This document shows positions 7,928 through 16,149 of a stretch of DNA of 64,000 nucleotides, in pieces. Below the pieces are notes generated by a model, which was not told the origin of the DNA, did no database searches, and was given only the letters and a program-made list of their open reading frames with translations. The number at the start of each line of letters is the position of its first letter. Position 1 is the first letter of the stretch. The translations under genes were made by a program, and so were the position numbers. This DNA is from Amphibacillus xylanus NBRC 15112 (GTDB taxonomy: Bacteria; Bacillota; Bacilli; Bacillales; Amphibacillaceae): positions 1,116,001 through 1,180,000 of the forward strand of contig NC_018704.1 in NCBI RefSeq assembly GCF_000307165.1, read 5' to 3'.

Positions 7928-9892
7928 CTAATTTTTAGAAAGCGCATGCATAGCGGCTTTAGCTTCGTACCAAGGTATGACATTCGTCTTACCACCTTTT
8001 GCAACAAAGATCGAAGACGAAGAGTACTCTGGATCAGCATCTTTTTGATAATTAATTCTTTGAATAACTTCTTCTGAATTGTGACAAAGATCATAACCGC
8101 CATATTTTAGAATTAGTATTCCTTTTCCGTGAGTATATGACATAAAGATTTGTTGATAGTCGATAAATGTTGCGACTGGAACACTTCCAGTCAAAATCGC
8201 CTTGTCACCGACCGTCTCAGCAGGCGAAAATGTACCGTGCGCTTGCTGAATATCGGCCATTACTCTTCCGATTTTGTCTAAGTCAACTTTTATCGTGAAG
8301 TCATAATATGGCTCTAGTAAGACGTTTTCTGCTTGTTCTAATCCTTGTCTTAAAGCTCGAAATGTTGCTTCACGAAAATCTCCACCTTTAGTGTGTTGAT
8401 TATGAGCTCTCCCAGTTAATAAGCTAATTTTAACATCAGTTAATGTTGAACCCGTCAAAATACCATGATGATGACGTTCGAATATATGCTTGCGGATTAA
8501 ATTTTGATTGCCGATCGATAAATCATTCGGGTGACATAGATTCTCAAAAGTAATCCCTGAACCACGTTTAGCTGGCTCAATTTTCAGATGAACTTCTGCA
8601 TAGTGCTTCCATGGTTCAAAATGTCCATAGCCTGTAACAGTAGTGTTAATCGTTTCTTGATAAATGATTTCAGGTTTTTCAAATGAAATCTGGTAATTAA
8701 ACCGTTCCTCTACAATTTTCTCTAACACTTCTAATTGAATTTTACCCATGACATGAATGTTAATTTGTTGAAATTTCTCCTCCCAGACGACTTGTAAAGA
8801 AGGATCTTCAGCTTCTAAAATTCTAAAGCAGGCTAACATGTCTTTAGTCGGAATACTTGAATCAAAATTCACTTTAGACTTTAAGATTGGAACCATCTCA
8901 AATGTTGATGTCTGTTTTAGCTCACCTACACAGTCACCGATTTTAGGAGTAGAAAGGCCAATTAATGCAACAATCTGACCAGCTTCCGCTTCATCTATTT
9001 GTTCAAAAGTTTCACCATGATAGATGCGCATTTGTGTAATTTTTTCCTGAATTAAATGGTTTGAGTCACCAAAATTTAGTTGATCACGAACTCGTAAACT
9101 ACCAGATAATATTTTTATGTATGTGATTCGAGTATTATTTTGATCATAGCGAATTTTATAGACATAGCCTGAGAAGGGTGCATGATTGTCATAATTAGTC
9201 TCAGTTAATTGATCAAACTTTGTGAAAAATTCTTTGATACCAATGTCTTGTAATGCTGAACCTGATCCAACAGGAAATACTTTATTTTCATTGATCATGT
9301 TTTTAAATGAGTCAAGCCATAATTGTTTGTCATACCCGTTATTTAAATAAGTTTCAAGGAGTGTCTCATCTCGTTCTGCTAGAAATTCAATTAATGATTC
9401 CGTCATTTCTTCTTGTTGAAAGCTTGAAGTTATGTCACAGGCGTCTGTTGTAAAATGGCTTTTAATATCAGACAAGACACGCTCAATGTCCGCACCTTGA
9501 CGATCCGTCTTATTAATAAAGAAAAAAGTCGGGATATTGTGTTTTTTTAATAATTTCCAAACAGTTTCAGTATGTCCTTCAATGCCTTCAATCGCACTAA
9601 TTAGTATAATGGCATAGTCCAACACTTGGATCGCTCGTTCCATTTCTGGTGAGAAGTCGATATGACCAGGAGTGTCGATGAGATAATAAACTGAATTGCC
9701 AAATTTGAACCTTGCTTGATCAGAAAAAACTGTGATGCCACGTTCTCTCTCAATCTCATGATTATCAAGAAAGGCATTTTGATGATCGACTCGTCCCCGT
9801 TCTTTAATCGAGTTTGTATGATAAAGTAATTGCTCTGAGAAGGTCGTTTTACCTGCATCTACATGAGCAAGTATCCCAATCGTTTTGTTCAT
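7928..9892 (-). CDS. TetM/TetO-like translational GTPase (ribosomal protection protein family, divergent)
   Basis: This 654-residue GTPase resembles EF-G and tetracycline ribosomal protection proteins. Its G motifs are AHVDAGKTT (G1), RERGIT (G2), DTPGH (G3), NKTD (G4) and a GSGSA-type G5 near residue 208. Length and domain order match TetM (about 640 aa). However, the tip of domain IV reads GRAHNQHTKGGDFRE instead of the Tet-type YSPVSTPADFR-like loop that displaces the drug. Tetracycline resistance is therefore unproven; the protein may protect against another ribosome-targeting stress. ATG 9892 has an excellent AGGAGG just upstream. It is an accessory gene, in the opposite orientation to its neighbours, placed between yrzB and mltG. 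Confidence 0.85.
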   Translation of the reverse strand: MNKTIGILAHVDAGKTTFSEQLLYHTNSIKERGRVDHQNAFLDNHEIERERGITVFSDQARFKFGNSVYYLIDTPGHIDFSPEMERAIQVLDYAIILISAIEGIEGHTETVWKLLKKHNIPTFFFINKTDRQGADIERVLSDIKSHFTTDACDITSSFQQEEMTESLIEFLAERDETLLETYLNNGYDKQLWLDSFKNMINENKVFPVGSGSALQDIGIKEFFTKFDQLTETNYDNHAPFSGYVYKIRYDQNNTRITYIKILSGSLRVRDQLNFGDSNHLIQEKITQMRIYHGETFEQIDEAEAGQIVALIGLSTPKIGDCVGELKQTSTFEMVPILKSKVNFDSSIPTKDMLACFRILEAEDPSLQVVWEEKFQQINIHVMGKIQLEVLEKIVEERFNYQISFEKPEIIYQETINTTVTGYGHFEPWKHYAEVHLKIEPAKRGSGITFENLCHPNDLSIGNQNLIRKHIFERHHHGILTGSTLTDVKISLLTGRAHNQHTKGGDFREATFRALRQGLEQAENVLLEPYYDFTIKVDLDKIGRVMADIQQAHGTFSPAETVGDKAILTGSVPVATFIDYQQIFMSYTHGKGILILKYGGYDLCHNSEEVIQRINYQKDADPEYSSSSIFVAKGGKTNVIPWYEAKAAMHALSKN

Positions 9893-9927
9893 CTCTTACC
9901 TCCTAAACTTATGCTTACTCTATATTA

Positions 9928-9966
9928 TAACAAAAGATGATTATCGAATAGATTGATAATATCAAT
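9928..9966 (-). promoter_or_regulatory. Promoter and palindrome upstream of the TetM-like gene
   Basis: On the minus strand a TATAAT lies about 40 nt before the start codon. Upstream of it is a perfect 15-nt palindrome, ATTGATAATATCAAT (9952-9966), close to the -35 region. It could be an operator; no regulator gene is adjacent. Confidence 0.4.
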
Positions 9967-10071
9967 ATTAATTTGACCAACAGATAGATTCAACAACAAT
10001 TTATTGTTACTTGTAGATATTTGACATGGTTTTATAGTATAATGTAGCGGATGAGGGGAGGATGTCTGATA

Positions 10072-11280
10072 ATGTCCAATTCAAATGATCGTAATCATCA
10101 AAAAGATGAAGAACTACAAACGAAAAATAATGGAGAATCAAACGAAATATCCAGCGAAAAATCAATAAATAAGTGGAAACAAAATTATCTAGAGCGCTGT
10201 AGAGATGCAAGTATTGTTAGGAAAATTGTCTTTGGACTAATCGTAATAATTACAGTATTAATTATCATTGGTGCAAAGTCAGCATATGATTTTATTTCAT
10301 CAGGCTTATCACCAGTAGATCCAGAGAGTGATGAAATTGTTGAGGTTGAAATTCCTTTAGGTTCTTCTACTAGTAGGATTGCTACTATTTTAGAAGAAGA
10401 GGGAATTATTAATAATGAGCTAATGTATCGCCTTTTTATTAAAGTAAATAATTATGCTAATTTCCAAGCAGGAGAATATAAACTATCTCCATCGATGACT
10501 CTAGCGGAAATTTCAGAACTTTTACAGACAGGTACTGTAGCTAAACCATCACTATATACAGTGACAATTCCTGAAGGACGAACGATTGAGGAAATTGCTA
10601 CATTATTAGAGAATAATGCAAATATTGATGCTGAAGAGTTTATTGACTTAATGTTGGATGAAGAATATATTAGAGGATTAATTGACTTATATCCAAATTT
10701 ATTATCTGAAGAAATCTTGCAAGATGAAATTCGCTATCCATTAGAAGGTTATTTATTTGCAGCGACTTACCCAATCTATGAAGAAGTTCCGGAAATTGAC
10801 GATCTTGTTAAGATGATGCTTGATAAATCTAATGAAGTGATTGCACAGTATTATAGTGAAATTCTTGAGCTTGAACAATTTACAGTTCATGATATTATTA
10901 CTTTTGCATCTCTAGTTGAAAGAGAAGCTCGAAATGAAGAAGAACGAAAACTAATTGCAGGTGTCTTTTACAATCGTTTAGAAGAGGGGATGCGTTTAGA
11001 AACGGATCCAACTGTATTGTACGCTCACGGACAACATAAAGATCGGGTTCTATTTAAAGATTTAGAGATTGAATCTCCGTATAATACTTATTATGTTTAT
11101 GGTTTACCAATTGGTCCAATTTCTAACTTTGGTGTTAGCTCATTGGAGTCTGTTTTCTACCCAACTGAAACGAATTATAAATTTTTCGTAGCAGCACCAG
11201 ATGGAGAAATTTATTTCTCAGAAACATTTGAACAACATAGAAAATTGGCTAATGAACATTTAGATCGAGATGTACAATAA
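10072..11280 (+). CDS. mltG: Endolytic murein transglycosylase MltG
   Basis: MltG cleaves nascent glycan strands at the outer face of the membrane and so sets chain length. The 402-residue protein has a charged cytoplasmic N-terminus. One membrane segment follows near residues 50-68 (IVFGLIVIITVLIIIGA), then a LysM-like and YceG domain. The catalytic Glu is in LASLVEREA, and the typical ETDPTVLYA and GLPIGPISNFG motifs follow. Start ATG 10072 has AGGGGAGGA 10 nt upstream; the in-frame ATG at 10051 precedes that site and is rejected. The protein is unusually acidic outside the membrane. It is followed by trmR, as in B. subtilis yrrL-yrrM. Confidence 0.93.
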   Translation: MSNSNDRNHQKDEELQTKNNGESNEISSEKSINKWKQNYLERCRDASIVRKIVFGLIVIITVLIIIGAKSAYDFISSGLSPVDPESDEIVEVEIPLGSSTSRIATILEEEGIINNELMYRLFIKVNNYANFQAGEYKLSPSMTLAEISELLQTGTVAKPSLYTVTIPEGRTIEEIATLLENNANIDAEEFIDLMLDEEYIRGLIDLYPNLLSEEILQDEIRYPLEGYLFAATYPIYEEVPEIDDLVKMMLDKSNEVIAQYYSEILELEQFTVHDIITFASLVEREARNEEERKLIAGVFYNRLEEGMRLETDPTVLYAHGQHKDRVLFKDLEIESPYNTYYVYGLPIGPISNFGVSSLESVFYPTETNYKFFVAAPDGEIYFSETFEQHRKLANEHLDRDVQ

Positions 11281-11342
11281 TCTAATCAGGGAAAAGCAAT
11301 CGCTTATCCCTGATTTTCTATATAGATTGAGGAGGAAAGTTT

Positions 11343-11984
11343 TTGAACGACGAACAGGTTAGGGAATATTTAGATACATTGAAGCAGCCACCAACTAGCT
11401 GGCAGGTTGAAATGATTGATGAAGCGATTAAAGATCGTATTCCTATTATGGAACGTGATGGGATTGACTTTTTAAAACAGATGCTTAGATTAAAGCGTCC
11501 AGATCGAATCCTTGAAATAGGCTCAGCAATAGGTTACTCTGCATTACAAATGATAGATGCTGTACCAAGCGCAAGAGTAATTACAATTGAACGTGATCAA
11601 GCTCGTGCAAAAAGGGCTAAGTATTACTTTAATCGGTACAATCAAGATCAAACAATTGAGCTCATTGAAGGAGATGCTTTTGATGTAGCCGAACAAGTAA
11701 GATACCAAGGCCCATATGATGTCATTTTTATTGATGCAGCAAAAGGACAATATCAACGCTTTTTTGAACTATACTCATCTATGCTTACTGATAATGGTGT
11801 AATTATTACTGATAATGTTCTATTTCATGGTTATGTTATTAATGCCCAAACTGCGTCTAAACGAATTGGGAATCTGGCTAAAAAAATTAACACGTATAAT
11901 CAATGGTTAGTTAATCAGACTGAATACGATACAGAGTTTTTTCCAATTGGAGATGGTATCGCAATTTCGGTTAAAAAGCCATAA
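11343..11984 (+). CDS. trmR: tRNA 5-hydroxyuridine methyltransferase TrmR (YrrM)
   Basis: This is a SAM-dependent class I O-methyltransferase of 213 residues. B. subtilis YrrM/TrmR methylates 5-hydroxyuridine-34 to 5-methoxyuridine in several tRNAs. The SAM motif ILEIGSAIGYSAL is near residue 58, a post-motif acidic stretch VITIERD is near 79, and DVIFIDAAKGQY is near 125, as in the COMT-like family. The start is TTG 11343 with AGGAGGA at 11330-11336. In B. subtilis, yrrN and yrrO (TrhP hydroxylation factors) and udk follow, but here greA comes next, so the hydroxylase supplying the substrate must be elsewhere. Confidence 0.88.
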   Translation: MNDEQVREYLDTLKQPPTSWQVEMIDEAIKDRIPIMERDGIDFLKQMLRLKRPDRILEIGSAIGYSALQMIDAVPSARVITIERDQARAKRAKYYFNRYNQDQTIELIEGDAFDVAEQVRYQGPYDVIFIDAAKGQYQRFFELYSSMLTDNGVIITDNVLFHGYVINAQTASKRIGNLAKKINTYNQWLVNQTEYDTEFFPIGDGIAISVKKP

Positions 11985-12223
11985 AGTCAAGGTTAATTAA
12001 GATTTTCACAGGTGAAAAAATAGTAAAGTTTATATCATTTTACAAATAAAGCGTTTTATTTTTCTAAAAAACTATTGAATTTTTCCAAAATTTCTGCCAT
12101 AGTATTGATTAAGTATCTTTTGAAAGCAAACCATGTTTTGCTAAAAAAGAGCATAGAAATAATATAAATAGAATATGAATAGCAGTAATGTGGATAGGGA
12201 AATTGTTAAAAGGAGTGTTATAA

Positions 12224-12700
12224 ATGGCGGTAGACAAGAGTTATTATATGACTAAAGAGGGGAAAGAAAAATTAACGAAAGAACTTGAATATTTAAAAAC
12301 TGTGAGACGACCTGAGGTTGTTGAGCGGATTAAAATAGCAAGAGATTTTGGCGATCTTTCTGAGAACTCAGAGTATGATGCGGCAAAAGATGAACAAGCA
12401 TTTGTTGAATCACGTATTTCACAAATTGAAATGATGATTCGTAATTCAAAAATCATTGAAAATACTGAAGAAAACCCTAATGTTGTATCATTAGGAAAAA
12501 CTGTGGTATTTAAAGAGTTACCAGACGGCGATGAAGAAGAATATATCATTGTCGGTAGTGCTGAAGCTGATCCATTTGAAGGTAAGATTTCAAATGATTC
12601 ACCAATTGCTAAAAGTTTGTTAGGTCATGAAGTTGGCCAAGAGGTAACTGTCCCAACTCCAGCTGGAGAAATGCAAGTTAGAATTGTTTCTGTACGTTAG
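12224..12700 (+). CDS. greA: Transcription elongation factor GreA
   Basis: GreA enters the RNA polymerase secondary channel and stimulates cleavage of backtracked RNA. The 158-residue protein has the standard length. Its N-terminal antiparallel coiled coil carries the signature [14 protein letters not shown] with the acidic tip residues, near residue 46-59. The C-terminal FKBP-like domain has [19 protein letters not shown] 12224 follows AAAGGAG. A 239-nt gap separates it from trmR and a strong terminator follows, so it is probably monocistronic. Confidence 0.97.
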   Translation: MAVDKSYYMTKEGKEKLTKELEYLKTVRRPEVVERIKIARDFGDLSENSEYDAAKDEQAFVESRISQIEMMIRNSKIIENTEENPNVVSLGKTVVFKELPDGDEEEYIIVGSAEADPFEGKISNDSPIAKSLLGHEVGQEVTVPTPAGEMQVRIVSVR

Positions 12701-12703
12701 TTT

Positions 12704-12735
12704 AAAAGTGACGATTAATTTCGTCACTTTTACTT
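12704..12735 (+). terminator. Terminator of greA
   Basis: AAAAGTGACG (12704-12713) pairs with CGTCACTTTT (12722-12731), a 10-bp perfect stem with an 8-nt loop, followed by T-rich sequence. Confidence 0.85.
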
Positions 12736-12887
12736 TATGTATTGACAATTTTTAGCATCTAATTTTTTATAAATGTTTTCGACCTCAACCTAAGTATACA
12801 TATTGAAGTCTGTCTATGATAAACTTCATATATAGAATCATGATTTATTAACGATGTAATTATGATCAGGAAAGGAGCAATAAAATA

Positions 12888-13574
12888 ATGGAAAGTGAAT
12901 ATCCTACATATAGTCGACTAAATCGATATCAAAAAAAGCGAAAAAACACACGTTGGTTATTGTTCTTTGCTATTGCTGGTTTTGCTTTAGCAGTCTGTTT
13001 AGTTGTTGTACTTGCGTTAAGTGGTTCAAATGAAGAAGCGGCGCTTAGAGATCCAGATGTTACAACTGAAGATAGTGATACAGAGAGTCCAGCAGGTGAT
13101 GAAGGAGATCATGGAGATCAAAATTTAGACACTAGTGATCAGTTATCGGATGAAGATGAAGAACCTGATTTAGAGCAGCCAGTTGAACAAGATCCGGATG
13201 ATTTTGTTTTAGAAACTGTAGCTAGTTCTGATGAAAATGTCATGTATGCTTATACATCAACGTGGGAGCCAATTCCAACGGTACAAGAGGAACCACATGA
13301 AATTACTTGGGAGCAAAGCTCGGTTGACTGGAAAGAAATGATGAAGGCAGCTGAACTAGCGACAGGTGTTAATGTAGATGAGATGTATTATTTATGGGTA
13401 TCAGGTAATGGACCGCAGAGCGTGATCGCAACATTTTCAAATTCTGCGATGGATGAGCATTTTCGGGTTTATATTACGTGGGTAGAAGAGCAAGGCTGGC
13501 GTCCTGATCAAGTTGATATCCTTTATGAACATGATCAAATGCATCGTTTTCAGCCAAGTTCAAGTGAAGAATAG
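12888..13574 (+). CDS. yrrS: YrrS-like membrane protein (DUF1510)
   Basis: This 228-residue single-pass protein has a basic cytoplasmic N-terminus (RYQKKRKNTR), one membrane helix near residues 25-43, and a long acidic low-complexity linker at about 48-108. The conserved C-terminal DUF1510 domain contains ITWEQSSVDWKEM. It lies directly after greA, as yrrS does in B. subtilis, where pbpI follows; here mtnN follows instead. The function is unknown; a link to cell-wall or spore-envelope work is suggested only by the B. subtilis neighbourhood. Confidence 0.82.
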   Translation: MESEYPTYSRLNRYQKKRKNTRWLLFFAIAGFALAVCLVVVLALSGSNEEAALRDPDVTTEDSDTESPAGDEGDHGDQNLDTSDQLSDEDEEPDLEQPVEQDPDDFVLETVASSDENVMYAYTSTWEPIPTVQEEPHEITWEQSSVDWKEMMKAAELATGVNVDEMYYLWVSGNGPQSVIATFSNSAMDEHFRVYITWVEEQGWRPDQVDILYEHDQMHRFQPSSSEE

Positions 13575-13591
13575 AAAGAAGGAAATTATTT

Positions 13592-14281
13592 ATGATAGCT
13601 ATTATTGGCGCAATGGATGAGGAAATTGCCCTCTTATTAACAAAAATAGAAGTACAATCAGATGAAATGATTGCAAATAGTAGATTTATTCAAGGTAAAT
13701 TAGAAGGAAAAGAAGTCGTTCTGTTAAAATCAGGTATTGGTAAAGTTAATGCAGCTATGGCTACAACAATTTTACATGAACGTTATCAACCAACTGCCGT
13801 TATTAATACTGGTTCTGCAGGTGGTTTAGATACGAGCTTATCAATTGGTGATATCGTAATCAGTGACCGAGTGGTTCATCATGATGTTGATGTGACAGCA
13901 TTCGATTATCAATATGGACAAGTTCCAAGCATGCCATTATATTTTGAATCTGACCAAAATTTGATCAATATTGTTGAAAAAACAATTCAATCAATTAATC
14001 AAGTGAACTGTAAGCAAGGACTAATTGCAACAGGTGATTCATTTATTCAAAAGCCTGAAGCGGTTCAAAAGATTAGAGAACAGTTCCCAGATGTGATTGC
14101 AGCTGAAATGGAAGCAGTTGCTATCGCTCAGGTTTGTCATCAGTATCAAACACCGTTTGTTGTCATTCGTGCATTATCTGATATTGCTGGCAAAGAATCT
14201 GCCCAGTCTTTTGATCAATTTATAGACCAAGCAGCAAGACATGCTGCTGAATTAATTATTAAAGTCGTCAAACAACTATAA
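13592..14281 (+). CDS. mtnN: 5'-methylthioadenosine/S-adenosylhomocysteine nucleosidase
   Basis: MtnN hydrolyses MTA and SAH to adenine and the thioribose or ribosyl-homocysteine product. It serves methionine salvage and relief of SAH inhibition, and feeds LuxS-type metabolism. The 229-residue protein shows the family motifs IGAMDEEI at the N-terminus, SGIGKVNAAMATT near 48, NTGSAGGL near 73, EMEAVAIAQVC near 172 and RALSDIAG near 194 with the catalytic Asp. AGAAGGAAAT supplies the ribosome binding site 17 nt after yrrS. Confidence 0.96.
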   Translation: MIAIIGAMDEEIALLLTKIEVQSDEMIANSRFIQGKLEGKEVVLLKSGIGKVNAAMATTILHERYQPTAVINTGSAGGLDTSLSIGDIVISDRVVHHDVDVTAFDYQYGQVPSMPLYFESDQNLINIVEKTIQSINQVNCKQGLIATGDSFIQKPEAVQKIREQFPDVIAAEMEAVAIAQVCHQYQTPFVVIRALSDIAGKESAQSFDQFIDQAARHAAELIIKVVKQL

Positions 14282-14287
14282 TCGAAA

Positions 14288-14319
14288 AAAATCCGAGTTA
14301 TTACACAACTCGGATTTTT
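14288..14319. terminator. Bidirectional terminator between mtnN and sigK
   Basis: ATCCGAGTT (14291-14299) pairs with AACTCGGAT (14307-14315). A-rich sequence on the left and TTTTT on the right make it functional for both convergent genes. Confidence 0.85.
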
Positions 14320-15019
14320 AACGTTTCTCTTGTCGATAATATTCATGAAAAACCTTCATTAGTGCTCTTTTCTCAATTCGAGAGACGTAGCTTCGTGAGA
14401 TATTGAGAGTTTTGGCAATTTCTTTTTGTGTCCGCTCTTTTTTATTATCAAGTCCGTAACGACTAATTAAAACAAGTTTTTCCCGATCATCAAGTACAGA
14501 TAAGTACTTATTAATTTTAGCAACTTCAATATTTAATTGAATATACTCAATAATATCTTCGTTTTCAGCTTCTAAAATATCAAATAAACTAATCTCATTA
14601 CCTTCCTTATCTTGACCGATAGGGTCTTGTAACGAAACATCTTTTCTTGATTTCTTTGTTGATCTTAAATACATTAATATTTCATTTTCAATACATCTTG
14701 CTGCATATGTAGCAAGTTTTGTACCGCGATCAGGTGAAAAGCTCTCAATTCCTTTAATTAAGCCTATTGTGCCTATTGAGATTAAATCTTCATTATCTTC
14801 ACCGGTATTATCAAATTTTTTAACTAAGTGGGCAACAAGTCTTAAATTATGTTCAATTAATTTATTTCGTGCTTCAAGATCGCCATCTAGCATTTTTTGA
14901 ATATAGAGGGCTTCATCTTCCGGACTGAGTGGTTGAGGAAATGCATGATTTTTAACATAAGAAACAAAAAAAAGCGCATCTTTAATTAACATGGAAAGAG
15001 CACTTAATATGGCAGACAT
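14318..15019 (-). CDS. sigK: RNA polymerase sporulation sigma factor SigK
   Basis: Sigma-K drives late mother-cell gene expression during sporulation. The 233-residue protein is complete. A hydrophobic pro-sequence at about residues 1-20 ([13 protein letters not shown]) would be removed by the SpoIVFB protease. Region 2 has [24 protein letters not shown], split here as the -10 recognition core with [16 protein letters not shown]. Region 4 ends with [22 protein letters not shown]. The gene is one uninterrupted ORF, so no skin element splits it as in some B. subtilis strains. GGAGGTG lies just upstream of ATG 15019. It is convergent with mtnN and followed on the same strand by the shared terminator. 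Confidence 0.95.
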   Translation of the reverse strand: MSAILSALSMLIKDALFFVSYVKNHAFPQPLSPEDEALYIQKMLDGDLEARNKLIEHNLRLVAHLVKKFDNTGEDNEDLISIGTIGLIKGIESFSPDRGTKLATYAARCIENEILMYLRSTKKSRKDVSLQDPIGQDKEGNEISLFDILEAENEDIIEYIQLNIEVAKINKYLSVLDDREKLVLISRYGLDNKKERTQKEIAKTLNISRSYVSRIEKRALMKVFHEYYRQEKR

Positions 15020-15108
15020 TTTTTCACCTCCATAAATTTAGACAAAAGCCTATATCATCACTTTATGAAAATGAAAATGAAAAAGTGTCTGTCCAACTAT
15101 ATTTACGA

Positions 15109-15264
15109 TTAATTATTTCTTATATGAGAAAAACCTGAGATCATGTGGGTCAGCGATCGGCTGTAAATTTCTTGTTCGATTAAACGAATAAAAGCTTCAT
15201 CTAAATTGAGTTCGACTGCTTTTTCATAACATTCAAGTAACAATTCATTTGTTAGCTTATCCAT
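15109..15264 (-). CDS. sda: Sporulation checkpoint inhibitor Sda
   Basis: This 51-residue protein ([13 protein letters not shown]...) forms the helical hairpin typical of Sda. Conserved positions include L-x-x-[17 protein letters not shown] and SRSL. Sda binds the dimerisation helices of histidine kinase KinA and blocks entry into sporulation while replication is perturbed. AGGAGGG precedes ATG 15264 on the minus strand. The gene is divergent from yqeG, the same location as in B. subtilis. A cluster of DnaA boxes lies upstream, consistent with the DnaA control known for sda. It has a C-terminal extension of a few residues compared with the B. subtilis protein. Confidence 0.9.
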   Translation of the reverse strand: MDKLTNELLLECYEKAVELNLDEAFIRLIEQEIYSRSLTHMISGFSHIRNN

Positions 15265-15351
15265 TTATAATCCCTCCTGTTTCTTGTGAATGCTGACCTT
15301 GTTTCCATATGCTTACTTTAACATTATTTCACATACGACACAAGTTGATTA

Positions 15352-15460
15352 TTATCTACATAACCTGTACATAACTTGTAGATAAGTTGTGGATATCTGT
15401 TAATATTTTATTGATAAGATTAATTTATCAATGATTTCTTTGTGAATAGACTTATCCACA
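15352..15460. promoter_or_regulatory. Cluster of DnaA boxes between sda and yqeG
   Basis: Five 9-mers lie within 109 bp. TTATCCACA (15452-15460) is perfect. TTATCTACA (15352-15360), TGTACATAA (15366-15374), TGTAGATAA (15377-15385) and TGTGGATAT (15388-15396) each differ by one or two bases, in forward or inverted orientation. In B. subtilis DnaA regulates sda through such boxes. A minus-strand promoter (TTGTGT, 17 nt, TAAAGT) lies between the cluster and sda. A replication origin is not suggested: there is no dnaA or dnaN and the gene context is that of sda. Confidence 0.75.
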
Positions 15461-15633
15461 GATGCGAAAAATAATAGAATTTGTCGAACGATTCTTTCGC
15501 ATAAATGCCGTTTTTCTTAACATATAATATTAATTACGCATTTTTTTATGAAAATATTTTGAAACTAACCGCTAAATTGTTTATGATGGTAAGGTAAAAC
15601 CATAACTTAAATATAAATAGGGGTGGACAGTCT

Positions 15634-16149
15634 TTGTTGAAATTGTTTTTACCAGATGAATATGTTAAAAGTATTTTCGAGATTCAACCTAAAGATTTAA
15701 TTGAAAAAGGTATTAAAGGTATTATTACCGATCTTGATAATACATTAGTTGCTTGGAATGAAGCGCATGCCAATGATCGAGTGCATCAATGGTTTAAAGA
15801 TATGGAGGATCATGGTATTGCTGTAACGATTATTTCAAATAATAAAAAAGATCGAGTTGAACTTTTTTCAACCCCTTTAAAGCGTCCGTTTGTTTACCAA
15901 GCTAAAAAGCCGTTAAAGCGTTCATTTGTTAAAGCGGCTAAAATGATGAATTTAGAACGACATGAAGTTGTTGTAATCGGTGATCAAGTTATGACGGATG
16001 TTCTCGGAGGCAATCGAGCAGGCTTTCCGACGATTTTAGTTGTACCAATTGTAGAGACCGATGATAAAATTACTAAATTTAATCGACGAATTGAACGAAT
16101 TATTCTACATAAATTAGAGAAACAGGGGTTATTAAAATGGGAAAAATAG
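15634..16149 (+). CDS. yqeG: YqeG family HAD-IIIA phosphatase
   Basis: This 171-residue HAD-superfamily protein belongs to subfamily IIIA, related to YqeG and the mitochondrial phosphatidylglycerophosphate phosphatase PTPMT1/GEP4 group. Motif I is TDLDNTLVAW with the nucleophile and acid Asp pair near residue 32. Motif II is the ISNNKK region near 71, and motif III/IV is GDQVMTDVLGGNRAG near 115. The physiological substrate in Bacillaceae is not firmly established. It starts at TTG 15634 (or TTG 15637) behind AGGGGTGGA. Its end overlaps the start of yqeH by 13 nt, indicating coupled translation. Confidence 0.9.
   Translation: MLKLFLPDEYVKSIFEIQPKDLIEKGIKGIITDLDNTLVAWNEAHANDRVHQWFKDMEDHGIAVTIISNNKKDRVELFSTPLKRPFVYQAKKPLKRSFVKAAKMMNLERHEVVVIGDQVMTDVLGGNRAGFPTILVVPIVETDDKITKFNRRIERIILHKLEKQGLLKWEK

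Noticed and set aside
10018-10045. TTGACA followed by TATAAT upstream of mltG
   Set aside because: The spacer is only about 11 nt, too short for a sigma-A promoter as paired; only the TATAAT may be used with another -35.
14318-15019. Insertion of a skin-like element in sigK
   Set aside because: The gene is a single continuous ORF with all sigma regions.
15352-15460. DnaA-box cluster as a replication origin
   Set aside because: No dnaA-dnaN genes and no obvious AT-rich unwinding array adjoin it; the context is the known DnaA-regulated sda promoter.
15485-15500. Possible second LexA box near yqeG (GAAC followed by CTTTCG)
   Set aside because: The second half does not match GTTC at the required 4-nt spacing.
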